Origin: JACNKJ01 sp964344565
Lineage (GTDB): Bacteria > Krumholzibacteriota > Krumholzibacteriia > JACNKJ01
NCBI GenBank assembly: GCA_964344565.1
Contig: CAYFNT010000001.1
Coordinates: forward strand, 248,001-312,000
Direction of reading: 5' to 3'
DNA length: 64,000 nucleotides
Positions 1-7,572 of the stretch are shown here, piece after piece; the stretch's first letter is position 1, and every line of letters starts with the position of its first letter. Both the position numbers and the translations under genes were made by a program. The notes under the pieces are model-generated. The model ran no database searches, had not been told where the DNA came from, and saw only the letters and a list, made by a program, of their open reading frames with translations.

Positions 1-512
1 TCGATGTTTGCCAGGTTCTCGATGCCGTGCATGATGGGGTAGCTCGAAAGCGCGCCGCCCCGGGTATCAACCGGATAGGTGGTGTAGAAGCTCTCGACCA
101 CCGACTTGATGACGACCTCGTTGCCCGCCTTGTAGCCCAGGTTGATGTAGTCCACGCCGTACTCGCGCCCGTACTTCTGGGCGCAGACCTCGTCGAGGAT
201 GTCCCGGCTCATGAACAGGCCGTCGGGCCACAGGGCCATGACGATGACCTTGCAGTCCTTCTGCATGAAGTAGTCGAGCACCGCGCGGCTCATGGGGTGC
301 ACTTCGGGCATGGTGCTCGGTCCGTACTCGAAGGAGCAGAGCACCGTGGCGCCCTCGGGAATGTCTTCGAGGGCCTCGTAGACCGTGCGCACGTGCTCGG
401 AGACCTTGATGGGCATGGAGAAGGGGAAGATCAGCGGGATGGCCACCGCCAGCGCGATGATCAGGAAGATCCACCGCCGGTCCAGATTGCTCACTCTCTC
501 GATGAAGCTCAT
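1..512 (-). CDS. Membrane-anchored conserved protein, C-terminus beyond window edge
   Basis: The frame opens at an ATG (complement of 510-512), one base after the stop of the preceding gene, and stays open to the window edge, so about 170 N-terminal residues are visible. A short polar start ending in RRW is followed by one hydrophobic segment (WIFLIIALAVAIPLIFPF), best read as a signal anchor. The remainder is a soluble domain of alternating strands and helices (TVLCSFEYGPST, KVIVMALWPDG). No catalytic motif is recognised. It is the last visible gene of a seven-gene operon led by a MutL-type ATPase, so it probably works with the two membrane proteins just upstream; that role is inferred from position only. 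Confidence 0.8.
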   Translation of the reverse strand, partial: MSFIERVSNLDRRWIFLIIALAVAIPLIFPFSMPIKVSEHVRTVYEALEDIPEGATVLCSFEYGPSTMPEVHPMSRAVLDYFMQKDCKVIVMALWPDGLFMSRDILDEVCAQKYGREYGVDYINLGYKAGNEVVIKSVVESFYTTYPVDTRGGALSSYPIMHGIENLANI

Positions 513-513
513 C

Positions 514-1230
514 TTATTCCTCTCCCAGGAAGGATTTCTCGATGCCCAGGATCAGGCGAAGACTCGTGGACACGACGCCCAGCGCGATTCCGATGAGGAT
601 GGCCCTCTGTCCCGCCGCGTTGGGGAAGGTGTAGATCCAGTCGCTGACGTTCTCGAGGCGGAAGATGCTGAGGAATCCCTCGGCGGGGAGCCATGCGGTG
701 AGCATCTGCCCCAGGGGTACGCGCCCGAGCATGAGGATGATGCCCGCCACCAGCAGCACCGTGGCCTCCACGTTGCGCGCCCGGAAGGCCCGGAAGCTCG
801 CGCTGGCCACGTAGAAGGCGAGCAGCGCGTACATGGTCGCGCTGAGCGGCGTGAAGATGAACCACCAGATCCAGAAGAAGTGGCTGTTGGGATGGCTGAT
901 GTGCGCGCCGGCCATGAAGCTGTTCATGTCGGCGGGAAGCCCGCCGAAGTAGCTCGTGAAGTTGATGCCCACATAGGCCGTCACGAAGAATCCGATGATG
1001 GTCACCAGGCTGTATGGCCAGTTGCGCTTTCGGTGGTAGACCTTCAGGCCCTGCAGCTTCAACAGGTTCGCGCCGCCCAGGATGATGGCGAAGGACGCGA
1101 TGATGTCGAAGAACTGACTGAAGTCGCGCCCCAGGTTTCCGATGGGATCGTGGGGCACGAACCAGCTGATCAGGGTCAGCAGTCCGACAAAGATGAGGAT
1201 GAAGAGCGGAATCCAGTATTTCAGCAGCAT
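514..1230 (-). CDS. Polytopic membrane protein of the MutL-type operon
   Basis: A protein of 238 residues with about six hydrophobic segments: residues 5-24 (IPLFILIFVGLLTLISW), around 40-58, 72-90, 118-146, 158-171 and one near the C-terminus. Loops are short, and one carries KVYHRKRNWP, consistent with a cytoplasmic positive patch. There is no recognisable transporter or enzyme signature. It lies 3 bp downstream of the fibronectin-type membrane protein and 1 bp upstream of the anchored protein at the window edge, so the three are almost certainly co-translated and may form one membrane complex. Family unknown to me. Confidence 0.85.
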   Translation of the reverse strand: MLLKYWIPLFILIFVGLLTLISWFVPHDPIGNLGRDFSQFFDIIASFAIILGGANLLKLQGLKVYHRKRNWPYSLVTIIGFFVTAYVGINFTSYFGGLPADMNSFMAGAHISHPNSHFFWIWWFIFTPLSATMYALLAFYVASASFRAFRARNVEATVLLVAGIILMLGRVPLGQMLTAWLPAEGFLSIFRLENVSDWIYTFPNAAGQRAILIGIALGVVSTSLRLILGIEKSFLGEE

Positions 1231-1233
1231 GCC

Positions 1234-2439
1234 CTAACCTCCGCTCACGATGAAGAGACGACTGATGTCCAGCCAGCCCGGCATGGGCACCCCCGATTGC
1301 GAGAGGATCACGTAGATCAATCCCCAGATCAGCGTGAACATGAAGATGATCTTGCCCACGTCCTGCCCACGGATGGAGCCGATGAGGCGGGTGTCGCCGG
1401 AGAGATAGGCGCTGGCGGCGAAGAACTCCTCGCCGATGAGCGTGTAGTCGCAGGCCGTGATGAAGAAGGGCAGCTGGGCCGGGCTCGCGGTTCCCGCGAT
1501 CTGGATGGCGCCGATGCTGTTGCCCGTCTCGGCCAGGATCAGGCTCTCCGCGTAGAACTTGCCCTGGTAGAAGCAGGCCGCCGGCTTCTCGCGGAGCATG
1601 ATGCCGTCGACCGCCGCCGCGTAGGCGAACTGATCGTCGGTGAGGTAGTGGATCATGTCGTCCTTGTAGAGGTCGGGACGACCCGCGCTCAGGTAGCTTT
1701 CGCGCACCACCTCGCGGGAGTGGGCCATGACCAGCGAACGGCTGACCGGCACTTCCAGGGGCGTCTCGTACTGGGCCGTCATCTTGGCCACGTATCCCAT
1801 GATGCTCACGCCGGCGAGGGTCTCGATCTGGTCCATGTCCATGATGCCGGGCACGAAGAGCACCGGCTGTCCCATCTCGGTGGCTCGGCCGACGGCCTCG
1901 TCGAAGGCCTTCAGACCGGCCACCGGACGCAGGTAGATGCCGTCGCCGGAGCCCGCGCGCCAGATCCAGAATATGATGCCGCCGCCGATGACCAGTACGG
2001 CCAGCAGCATGGTGGCCCGTCCGCCGTTGAACCACTGGGCGGCCGGCGATGCCGCCTCGGCGAGATAGACCGTGGTCACGCCGCCCTCGCTCTCCGCGTC
2101 GACGCGGTAGAGGTAGAGGCCGCCGTTCTCGAGATCCTCGGACACGTCGGTGAAGGACACCTGCGCTCCGGCCTCGCCCGCGGCCGCGCGGGTTCCCACG
2201 CGGGTCCAGTCGTGAGCTTCGGCGCTCAGGCCGGCGTCGTAGTGGGCCCTCCAGATCGTGTAGCCCGTCACCACGCCGCCGGAATCGTCGGCGGAGGCGT
2301 CCCAACGGATGCGCACGGCATGGCCGCGATCGTCGGGATTGTCGTGGGCATCGAGATTGGTGGGTGGGGCGGGTCCGAGGGGCAGGGCGACGAGGCTCGT
2401 GGCGAGCAGCATCAATGACAGGCTCAGGATCCGTTTCAT
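1234..2439 (-). CDS. Fibronectin type III membrane protein, DUF6754-like
   Basis: 401 residues. An N-terminal signal peptide (about 1-19, ending LVALPLG) is followed by a fibronectin type III domain (about 24-130, with the VRIRWDAS and YTIWRA strands), then a membrane helix (about 142-162, TMLLAVLVIGGGIIFWIW). A cytoplasmic alpha/beta domain follows, with the segments GQPVLFVPGIMD, REVVRESYLSAGRPD and LAETGNSIGAIQIAG, and a last hydrophobic stretch near the C-terminus (IIFMFTLIWGLIYVIL). The segment order resembles the family I remember as DUF6754; this is from memory and not checked. The gene sits mid-operon, 19 bp after the small protein ending at 2459, which suggests that it couples an outside-facing sensor domain to the cytoplasmic ATPase of the operon. 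Confidence 0.85.
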   Translation of the reverse strand: MKRILSLSLMLLATSLVALPLGPAPPTNLDAHDNPDDRGHAVRIRWDASADDSGGVVTGYTIWRAHYDAGLSAEAHDWTRVGTRAAAGEAGAQVSFTDVSEDLENGGLYLYRVDAESEGGVTTVYLAEAASPAAQWFNGGRATMLLAVLVIGGGIIFWIWRAGSGDGIYLRPVAGLKAFDEAVGRATEMGQPVLFVPGIMDMDQIETLAGVSIMGYVAKMTAQYETPLEVPVSRSLVMAHSREVVRESYLSAGRPDLYKDDMIHYLTDDQFAYAAAVDGIMLREKPAACFYQGKFYAESLILAETGNSIGAIQIAGTASPAQLPFFITACDYTLIGEEFFAASAYLSGDTRLIGSIRGQDVGKIIFMFTLIWGLIYVILSQSGVPMPGWLDISRLFIVSGG

Positions 2440-2458
2440 CGAATCTCCCGGGACGGTG

Positions 2459-2830
2459 TCAGGAGCGTTTTCGGCTCCAGAATTTCCAGCGGGGGCTTTG
2501 GCCGGCGGCCTTCCTGGCGGCCTTCGCTTCCCTTTCGGCGCGAGACCTTTCCCCCTCGAGCTGCTCGATCATCTGGAGCAGCAGTTCCACGTTTGCGCGA
2601 TCCTCCAGCATCTCCTGATAGCGATAGTAATTCGGGCTCTCGAAGAGGATGCGCACGAAGGGGCCGAAGAAAACCATGGCCTGGGAACCAATGTACGAGA
2701 GCGGCTTGGTGGATTCCAAGAAGAAAATCGCGGGCACCGAGAGGCCCCTTTTGACCGTCTTCTCGGCCAATCCCAGCAGCAGGTCGTAGTCGCGCTGCTC
2801 CAGGGTTTCGGGGCGCTCAGGCAGAGCCAT
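2459..2830 (-). CDS. Small helical protein of the MutL-type operon
   Basis: 123 residues and no signal peptide. The first half has hydrophobic stretches (VPAIFFLE, AMVFFGPFVRILFES) that could bind the membrane peripherally. The second half is a charged helix, likely a coiled coil (VELLLQMIEQLEGERSRAER), ending in a basic tail (WKFWSRKRS). The ATG overlaps the end of the upstream gene by 14 bases, so translation is coupled. I do not recognise the family. Its place between two membrane-associated genes suggests an accessory subunit. Confidence 0.75.
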   Translation of the reverse strand: MALPERPETLEQRDYDLLLGLAEKTVKRGLSVPAIFFLESTKPLSYIGSQAMVFFGPFVRILFESPNYYRYQEMLEDRANVELLLQMIEQLEGERSRAEREAKAARKAAGQSPRWKFWSRKRS

Positions 2831-3257
2831 GATCCCCCTCGATCCGGGCCTTGATGAAGCTCAGGATCTCCTCCCGCCTGTCCGGATCCATGATGATGAG
2901 CATGCCGCGGTAGTGGTCCAGGCGCGATTCGTGGGGCAGGGTGCGCAGATTCACGCGATCGCCGCGATGGCTGACGGCGCGGAACTCTTTCCAGGCGCGC
3001 CTGCGCCAGTAGAGTGGATTGCGGATGAGCGCATGGGTGCCGTCGAGACGGTAGCGAGTGGGGAGGATGAAATTGGAGAGGCTGGCCAGGAGCACGAAGG
3101 CGGCGAATCCGGTGATCCAGGCGCTCTGCCCGTAGCTGTGCACGAACCAGAGCGTGATCGCGCAGACCGCCACGACGGCCGCGCCGCGCGCCGGTTGGCT
3201 GCCCAGGAGGAAGATCCTCCACTCGAGGATTTCGGAGTTGCTTTCGGCCTCTTCCAC
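2817..3257 (-). CDS. Small membrane protein, GTG start in a TAGTG overlap
   Basis: 146 residues starting at GTG (complement of 3255-3257), which shares one base with the TAG stop of the upstream gene; this overlap fixes the start and implies reinitiation. Two adjacent hydrophobic segments (AAVVAVCAITLWFVHSYG and ITGFAAFVLLASLSNFIL) form a helical hairpin, followed by a basic cytoplasmic domain (NPLYWRRRAWKEFRAVSHRG) and a C-terminal helix. The domain after the hairpin has the look of a PH-like fold, but this is a guess. The gene belongs to the same operon as the MutL-type ATPase. Confidence 0.75.
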   Translation of the reverse strand: MEEAESNSEILEWRIFLLGSQPARGAAVVAVCAITLWFVHSYGQSAWITGFAAFVLLASLSNFILPTRYRLDGTHALIRNPLYWRRRAWKEFRAVSHRGDRVNLRTLPHESRLDHYRGMLIIMDPDRREEILSFIKARIEGDHGSA

Positions 3258-4387
3258 TAGTCGGTCTCGAGCATCTCGAGATTGGCACGGGGCAGCAGCA
3301 CGCGTTCGCCTCCGGCCAGCTCCACCTCGGCGGTGCGGCAGAAGGTTCCGCTCTCCATCTGCTGAAGTTCGGCCGGCAGTCCGGTCACCGTTCCCAGCAC
3401 GCCGAAGTAGGGCGCGCGTATGATTCGCACCAGGCTGCCTTCCTCGATGCCGGTGATCTGCTCGCCGCTGTAGTCGTCGCCGGTGCGCTCGGCTTCGCTG
3501 AGCGGGATGATGACCTCGGGGCGAATCACGCCCGCGCGGATCTGCGTGGCGCCGTTCATGCTGGCGATGCGGCCCTCGTTGGACTTCAGCAGTTCGAAGG
3601 TGCGTGCGGCCATGTTGATCTTGCCGTAGCCCTCGGTGACGATGAGGGTGGTGGCGATGGGCTCGCTGCCCGTGATGGCAACGCCGAGGTCGTAGCCCAG
3701 CACGGGCTTGAGGTCCTGATAGTTGTAGCCGCCCACGATGATGCCGGCCACTTCCACGCTGTTGGCCTTCTGGAAGGCCGCCAGGCTGAGGAAGGATCCG
3801 CCCACGAGAATCTTGCCGCGGCAATCGTCCGTGATCAGCTCCGGAGTCAGCTCCACGGAGGGATCGTCCACGAGCACCTTGATCTCGCCCTGGCGTTCGC
3901 CGCCCACGCCGAAGATTCCCTGGATGAAGGCGCCGTGAGCCTCGATCTCCACGCCCTCGTCGGGGACGATGCCGGTGATCTTGCTCTCGATATAGGCGTC
4001 CACTTCCACCGGAATGGGCTGCTCGCGCAGCACCACCTGGCCCGTGACCGCTGAGATGGATTCCACCGTTCCGTCGGTGGGACTCTTTAGCGAGGTCTTG
4101 AAGAGGCCGAAGATGCCCTTGCTCCTGGCGATGAGCTCATCCTTCTCGACGGCGTCGCCGGCCGATTTGAGCATGCACTCGTCCACGTCGGCGGGCTCGA
4201 TGTTGAGGGTGCCGGCCACGTTGACCATCTGCACGTTGCCGGGAAGCTCGGTGCGGGCCACGACGGTTTCGGGATTGACCTGGTCGCCCTCGCCCACGAC
4301 CACCTCGCCCTTGAGGGGGAGCAGCCGGGTTTTGGCGATGAGGGATTCCTTCAGAACCTTCAGTCCGGGTGTGTATGCGTGCGCCAC
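3257..4387 (-). CDS. Barrel-sandwich/KOW-type protein paired with MutL-type ATPase
   Basis: 376 residues from a GTG (complement of 4385-4387) preceded by AAAGGAAACC; the same frame runs further upstream but only as an antisense shadow of the ATPase gene. The N-terminal half has repeated glycine-rich beta segments typical of lipoyl/barrel-sandwich hybrids (LPLKGEVVVGEGDQV, SPTDGTVESISAVTGQVV). The middle contains ITDDCRGKILVGGSFLSL and VAGIIVGGYNYQDL. The C-terminal 60 residues resemble a KOW/SH3-like barrel (GSLVRIIRAPYFGVLGTVTG, LPRANLEMLETD). No signal peptide. The stop lies at the start of the next gene (TAGTG), and the gene is 14 bases after the ATPase. It may be an adaptor that carries the ATPase to the membrane proteins; that is inference. 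Confidence 0.8.
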   Translation of the reverse strand: MAHAYTPGLKVLKESLIAKTRLLPLKGEVVVGEGDQVNPETVVARTELPGNVQMVNVAGTLNIEPADVDECMLKSAGDAVEKDELIARSKGIFGLFKTSLKSPTDGTVESISAVTGQVVLREQPIPVEVDAYIESKITGIVPDEGVEIEAHGAFIQGIFGVGGERQGEIKVLVDDPSVELTPELITDDCRGKILVGGSFLSLAAFQKANSVEVAGIIVGGYNYQDLKPVLGYDLGVAITGSEPIATTLIVTEGYGKINMAARTFELLKSNEGRIASMNGATQIRAGVIRPEVIIPLSEAERTGDDYSGEQITGIEEGSLVRIIRAPYFGVLGTVTGLPAELQQMESGTFCRTAEVELAGGERVLLPRANLEMLETD

Positions 4388-4401
4388 TTGGTTTCCTTTC
4401 T

Positions 4402-6237
4402 CTAGCCGGCGACCGGCTCGGCGGCGTCTGCGTATTCTCCGGTGGCCTCGCTCCACTCCTGGAGCTTGCCCACGCGCTCGCTCTGCTGTTCGGGAAGGAC
4501 GAAGGGCTGGCGGCCCCGGCCGTCGAAGATCAGGCCGACCACGCCTCCGCGCAGGGTCGTCTTGACCTCCTGGCCCTTGCCGGCGCCCAGGTCCAGGCCC
4601 TTGGCGGGCTTGATCTCGGCGGTCACCTCGTCCTCGCGATCGGCGGGGATGACGAACATCTCGCCCTGGATGAGCTCGCGGCTCACCTTCTCGCCTCCGG
4701 CGAGGGTCAGGCTGATGTCTGCCAGCTTCTTGCCGGGCTTGCTCGGGCCCACCGGGGCGATGCAGGTGCCCAGGTGGATGAGGCAGTCCTTGTCGAAGAC
4801 CTCGGTGGCGGCCTTCTCGTTCACTGTCGAGAGCACGCCCAGCTGAGGCATCATGAAGATGGAGTCCACGGCCAGCTGCGTGATGCCCTCGGGCAGGAAG
4901 GCGTCGATGAGCATGCGCGCGGCCTGATGGCGCCTGGGCGCGTGGCTGAGCACGCCACCGGATCCCACGAGCAGGTCGAGGGCCATCATGTCCACCAGGG
5001 TCTCGCCGCTGCCGGACTGGTCGAAGGCGTCGCTGATGGTGCGCTCCTTCTGTACGCCCTTGAGGCTCACGGCGAATTCCTTGTGCTGGATGAAGCTCAG
5101 GCGCAGGGCCTCCCGCGCGATGGCCTGTTCGATCTTGAGTTCCTCGAGGGCCTGGGGAATGGTGGTGGGACGAATCATCTTGTTGCCGATGCGGTTCATC
5201 AGCTCCTGCTCGTCCATCTCCATGGGCACCCAACGCAGCACGTTGGCGAGGCCGGCCTCGGCCATGACGTTGCTGACGCTGTAGCTCATGCCCAGGTTCG
5301 CGCTCACCGTACGGTTGAAGATGCCCTCGAAGACCGAGAAGACGTCGGTGGTCGCGCCGCCGATGTCCACGCCCAGCACCGCGATGCCTTCGCGCTCGGC
5401 CACGGTCTGGATGATGGCTCCCACGGCGCCCGGGGTGGGCATGATGGGCGCGTCGGTCCAGCTCATTAGCTTCTTGTAGCCCGGGGCCTGTGCCATGACG
5501 TGTTCCATGAAGAGGTCGTGGATCTTGTCGCGGCTGGGCTTGAGGTTCTCGCGCTCGAGCACCGGGCGGATGTTCTCGACCATGTCCAGGTCGGTCACGC
5601 CGGCGAGGGTCTCGTGGATGGTGGGCTGCGCGTTCTTGTTGCCCGCGTAGATCACCGGCAACTTGTAGCTGTGGCCCAGGCGCGGCTTCGGGTTGGCCGC
5701 GTGCAGGATCTCGGCGAGCTCCACCACGTGGCTGACGGTGCCGCCGTCGATGCCGCCGGAGAGCAGGATCATGTCGGGGCGGAGCTGGCGGATGCGGCTG
5801 ATCTTCTGGTGGGGCAGGCGCCCGTCGTTGCTCGCGAGCACGTCCATGACGATGGCACCCGCGCCCAGGGCGGCGCGCTCGGCGCTCTCGCCGGTCATGG
5901 ACTTCACCACGCCGGCCACCATCATCTGCAAGCCGCCGCCGGCCGAGCTGGTGGAGATGTAGATGTCCACGCCCACATCGCCGTTCTGGGGCGACATAAT
6001 GGTCTCGCCGTCCAGGATCTGACGGCCGCGGAGCTCCTCGACCTCTTTGATGGCGTTGAGTGCGCCCTTGGTCACGTCCTCGAAGGGCGCTTCCACGGTG
6101 GTGGGCGCCTCGCCTCGCTTGATCAGGCGGTACTCGCCGTCCACGAGTTCGATGAGGATGGCCTTGGTGGTGGTGGATCCGCAATCGGTGGCCAGGATGG
6201 ACTTGGCCTGGCTGAAGTCCTTCGTCTGTTCGGACAA
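4402..6237 (-). CDS. MutL-type ASKHA ATPase (glutamate mutase L-like)
   Basis: 611 residues, longer than the roughly 460 I recall for clostridial MutL. The N-terminal phosphate-binding loop D18-C-G-S-T-T-T-K25 and a second one near residue 290 (GVDIGGATTDVFSV) are diagnostic of the actin/Hsp70/sugar-kinase fold as used by MutL and the hydantoinase-like reactivases. MILLSGGIDGGTVSH adds a third conserved turn. In clostridia MutL is a chaperone that reactivates adenosylcobalamin-dependent glutamate mutase. No mutase subunit gene is visible here; instead the gene leads an operon of membrane proteins. It may therefore be an assembly or energising ATPase for that complex (inference). The start ATG (complement of 6235-6237) lies just after a leader hairpin. 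Confidence 0.85.
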   Translation of the reverse strand: MSEQTKDFSQAKSILATDCGSTTTKAILIELVDGEYRLIKRGEAPTTVEAPFEDVTKGALNAIKEVEELRGRQILDGETIMSPQNGDVGVDIYISTSSAGGGLQMMVAGVVKSMTGESAERAALGAGAIVMDVLASNDGRLPHQKISRIRQLRPDMILLSGGIDGGTVSHVVELAEILHAANPKPRLGHSYKLPVIYAGNKNAQPTIHETLAGVTDLDMVENIRPVLERENLKPSRDKIHDLFMEHVMAQAPGYKKLMSWTDAPIMPTPGAVGAIIQTVAEREGIAVLGVDIGGATTDVFSVFEGIFNRTVSANLGMSYSVSNVMAEAGLANVLRWVPMEMDEQELMNRIGNKMIRPTTIPQALEELKIEQAIAREALRLSFIQHKEFAVSLKGVQKERTISDAFDQSGSGETLVDMMALDLLVGSGGVLSHAPRRHQAARMLIDAFLPEGITQLAVDSIFMMPQLGVLSTVNEKAATEVFDKDCLIHLGTCIAPVGPSKPGKKLADISLTLAGGEKVSRELIQGEMFVIPADREDEVTAEIKPAKGLDLGAGKGQEVKTTLRGGVVGLIFDGRGRQPFVLPEQQSERVGKLQEWSEATGEYADAAEPVAG

Positions 6238-6259
6238 GATGAACCTCGTATTTCGATCA

Positions 6260-6284
6260 GGAAAAACGGCGCCTCGGGGCGCCG
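6260..6284 (-). terminator. Terminator-like hairpin in the leader of the MutL operon
   Basis: On the minus strand a 7-bp GC stem (GGCGCC at 6268-6273 and 6278-6283, plus the 6267/6284 pair, tetraloop) is followed directly by five T residues (6262-6266). It sits between the predicted promoter (6302-6330) and the ATPase start at 6237, with no gene above it on this strand for it to end. It therefore looks like a leader attenuator. No anti-terminator or ligand-binding fold was recognised. Confidence 0.5.
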
Positions 6285-6301
6285 GGGGCTGTTACGGGAT
6301 C

Positions 6302-6330
6302 ATGCTAAGAGATCGGCCGGGCGATTGCAA
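6302..6330 (-). promoter_or_regulatory. Predicted sigma70-like promoter of the MutL operon
   Basis: Read on the minus strand: -35 TTGCAA (6325-6330), a 17-base spacer, and -10 TAGCAT (6302-6307). The implied start near 6295 gives a leader of about 60 bases containing the hairpin at 6260-6284. Found by eye. Confidence 0.5.
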
Positions 6331-6527
6331 GCCCCTGGAAACAGTTAAATTGGAGGGGTTTTGAGCGCCGGAGAAGGTTCCAGTGCGGTTCGGGTCGATC
6401 CACCTGGCCGAGTATCTGGAGACCTTCCTCGTTTTGCCGTATCAAGCACTGTCAATGACGAGGATGAGCGTAGGGCAGCAGCGATTTTGTTGTCGTGGAC
6501 AGTGTTGGATGGTACGGTGAACACGTG

Positions 6528-6704
6528 ATGACGCTGAGAGATGTGAACGATCCCGAGCCTAGTTTTGGAGCCCAATTGCTCATCGGAACCTTGGGGCTCT
6601 GTTTCATACTACTGTTGCTGTTTCTAGGGGCATGTATTGAGAACCGACGGACGGAGCCGGCAGATCCGGCTCGGAACATGTCTCAGGAATCTGAACAACA
6701 CTGA
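6528..6704 (+). CDS. Possible small single-pass membrane protein
   Basis: 58 residues: a polar start (MTLRDVNDPEPS), one strong hydrophobic segment (LLIGTLGLCFILLLLFLG) and a charged tail. The segment ends in GAC, which resembles a lipobox but lies too deep for a lipoprotein. An upstream in-frame start at 6495 would add 11 residues; neither start has a clear ribosome-binding site. Composition is less GC-rich than the flanking MutL operon. It opens the accessory block. Family unknown; it might be a spurious open frame. Confidence 0.35.
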   Translation: MTLRDVNDPEPSFGAQLLIGTLGLCFILLLLFLGACIENRRTEPADPARNMSQESEQH

Positions 6705-6854
6705 CCTTTGCCCTGTATTCAGTTTACGATGCCTATCAAGACGATGCACCGGACCCCTACGGCGCCGGGGATCTTAAACGTTTGAGTGGGAACTTGATGC
6801 GGGACATCCCTGCCGACTCGAGATCCGGTGTCAAACAAGATCGGAAGAGCTCAC

Positions 6855-7418
6855 GTGGACGCGTTTTCTTTTCTATCAGTAGCCCTTTCTTTCGTTGTTG
6901 GGCTCTCCATAACCTACCTGTTCACGAATATCCTGGAGGCGTTTCGATCCAGACACGAGATGCGATTGGACTGGCTGCCCTTTGTCTGGGCGGTGTTCGT
7001 CTTCGCGCATCAGTTTCAGTTCTGGTGGGCCATCTACGAGCTAGTATCCATTCGAATCTGGACCGTAGCGCTCTTCGGGGTACTCCTATTCCTGTCGATG
7101 CTTCTGTTCGTGGCTGGAGGTCTCGTTTTGCCCCGCCAAGGCGACACCGAGCAGGGAAAGTACTTCACGCGTGATGGTCGTTGGGGGATTGGTGCGCTCG
7201 CTGCCTACAACTGCGCTGGACCCGTCGCGAATGTTGTGCTCTTCAAAAGCGACTGGCTGACTCCACTGAACGGGCTGGCGATGGCGATGGTGGGCACAGG
7301 CGTGGCATTCATTCTTGTCAACAGCCGCCGCTGGATGGTGGCTTTGACGGTGCTTTTCGGAGTGTTTTTGGTGGCAGCCATCGTGGCCGCGACCAGGTGG
7401 TCCTATGGGGTCGCATGA
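6855..7418 (+). CDS. Polytopic membrane protein, unknown family
   Basis: 187 residues from a GTG at 6855, chosen because GGAAGAG lies 5 bases upstream and the predicted protein then begins directly with a membrane helix (FSFLSVALSFVVGLSITYLF). Six hydrophobic segments follow one another with short loops; the second and third loops are Trp-rich (WLPFVWAVFVF, FQFWWAIYE). The longer frame to 6828 adds nine residues and is less likely. Eleven bases after the stop begins an attC-like element, so this could be a cassette-type gene. Function unknown. Confidence 0.7.
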   Translation: MDAFSFLSVALSFVVGLSITYLFTNILEAFRSRHEMRLDWLPFVWAVFVFAHQFQFWWAIYELVSIRIWTVALFGVLLFLSMLLFVAGGLVLPRQGDTEQGKYFTRDGRWGIGALAAYNCAGPVANVVLFKSDWLTPLNGLAMAMVGTGVAFILVNSRRWMVALTVLFGVFLVAAIVAATRWSYGVA

Positions 7419-7428
7419 GATGTGTGAT

Positions 7429-7536
7429 GCCTAACTAGCCGCTTCAACCGGTGGAGCGGGCTGGCAAGTCCGTTGGCATGATGTACGGCACCAGCTGTGC
7501 CAGCCCACCCCTCAGCTAAACGGCCGGGCCATAGGC
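7429..7536 (+). repeat. attC-like imperfect palindrome (integron recombination-site candidate)
   Basis: Begins with GCCTAAC (7429-7435), which fits the attC R'' consensus, followed by an L-box-like TTCAACCGG (7443-7451). A central 9-bp perfect stem (GGGCTGGCA 7458-7466, TGCCAGCCC 7498-7506) comes next, then a partly complementary GCTAAACGG (7514-7522), ending near CCATAGGC (7529-7536) where GTTAGGC would be expected. Length (108 bp) and position just after a stop codon fit a cassette. The 3' core site is imperfect, no integrase is in the window and no second copy was found. Confidence 0.35.
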
Positions 7537-7572
7537 GGACTAAAGCGCCGTATCACTTTGGAAAGGGCGAAA

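Noticed and set aside
385..2418. Long plus-strand open frame (677 codons) over the membrane-protein genes.
   Set aside because: Antisense shadow of the minus-strand operon: rich in Glu, Asp, Gly and His, no domain, no ribosome-binding site.
6838..6850. 13-base match to the start of the common Illumina adapter (AGATCGGAAGAGC), giving IGRAHV in translation.
   Set aside because: The match stops after 13 bases, and GGAAGAG is a good ribosome-binding site 5 bases before a GTG that starts a sensible membrane protein. Chance or a natural site is the simpler reading, though reads should be checked.
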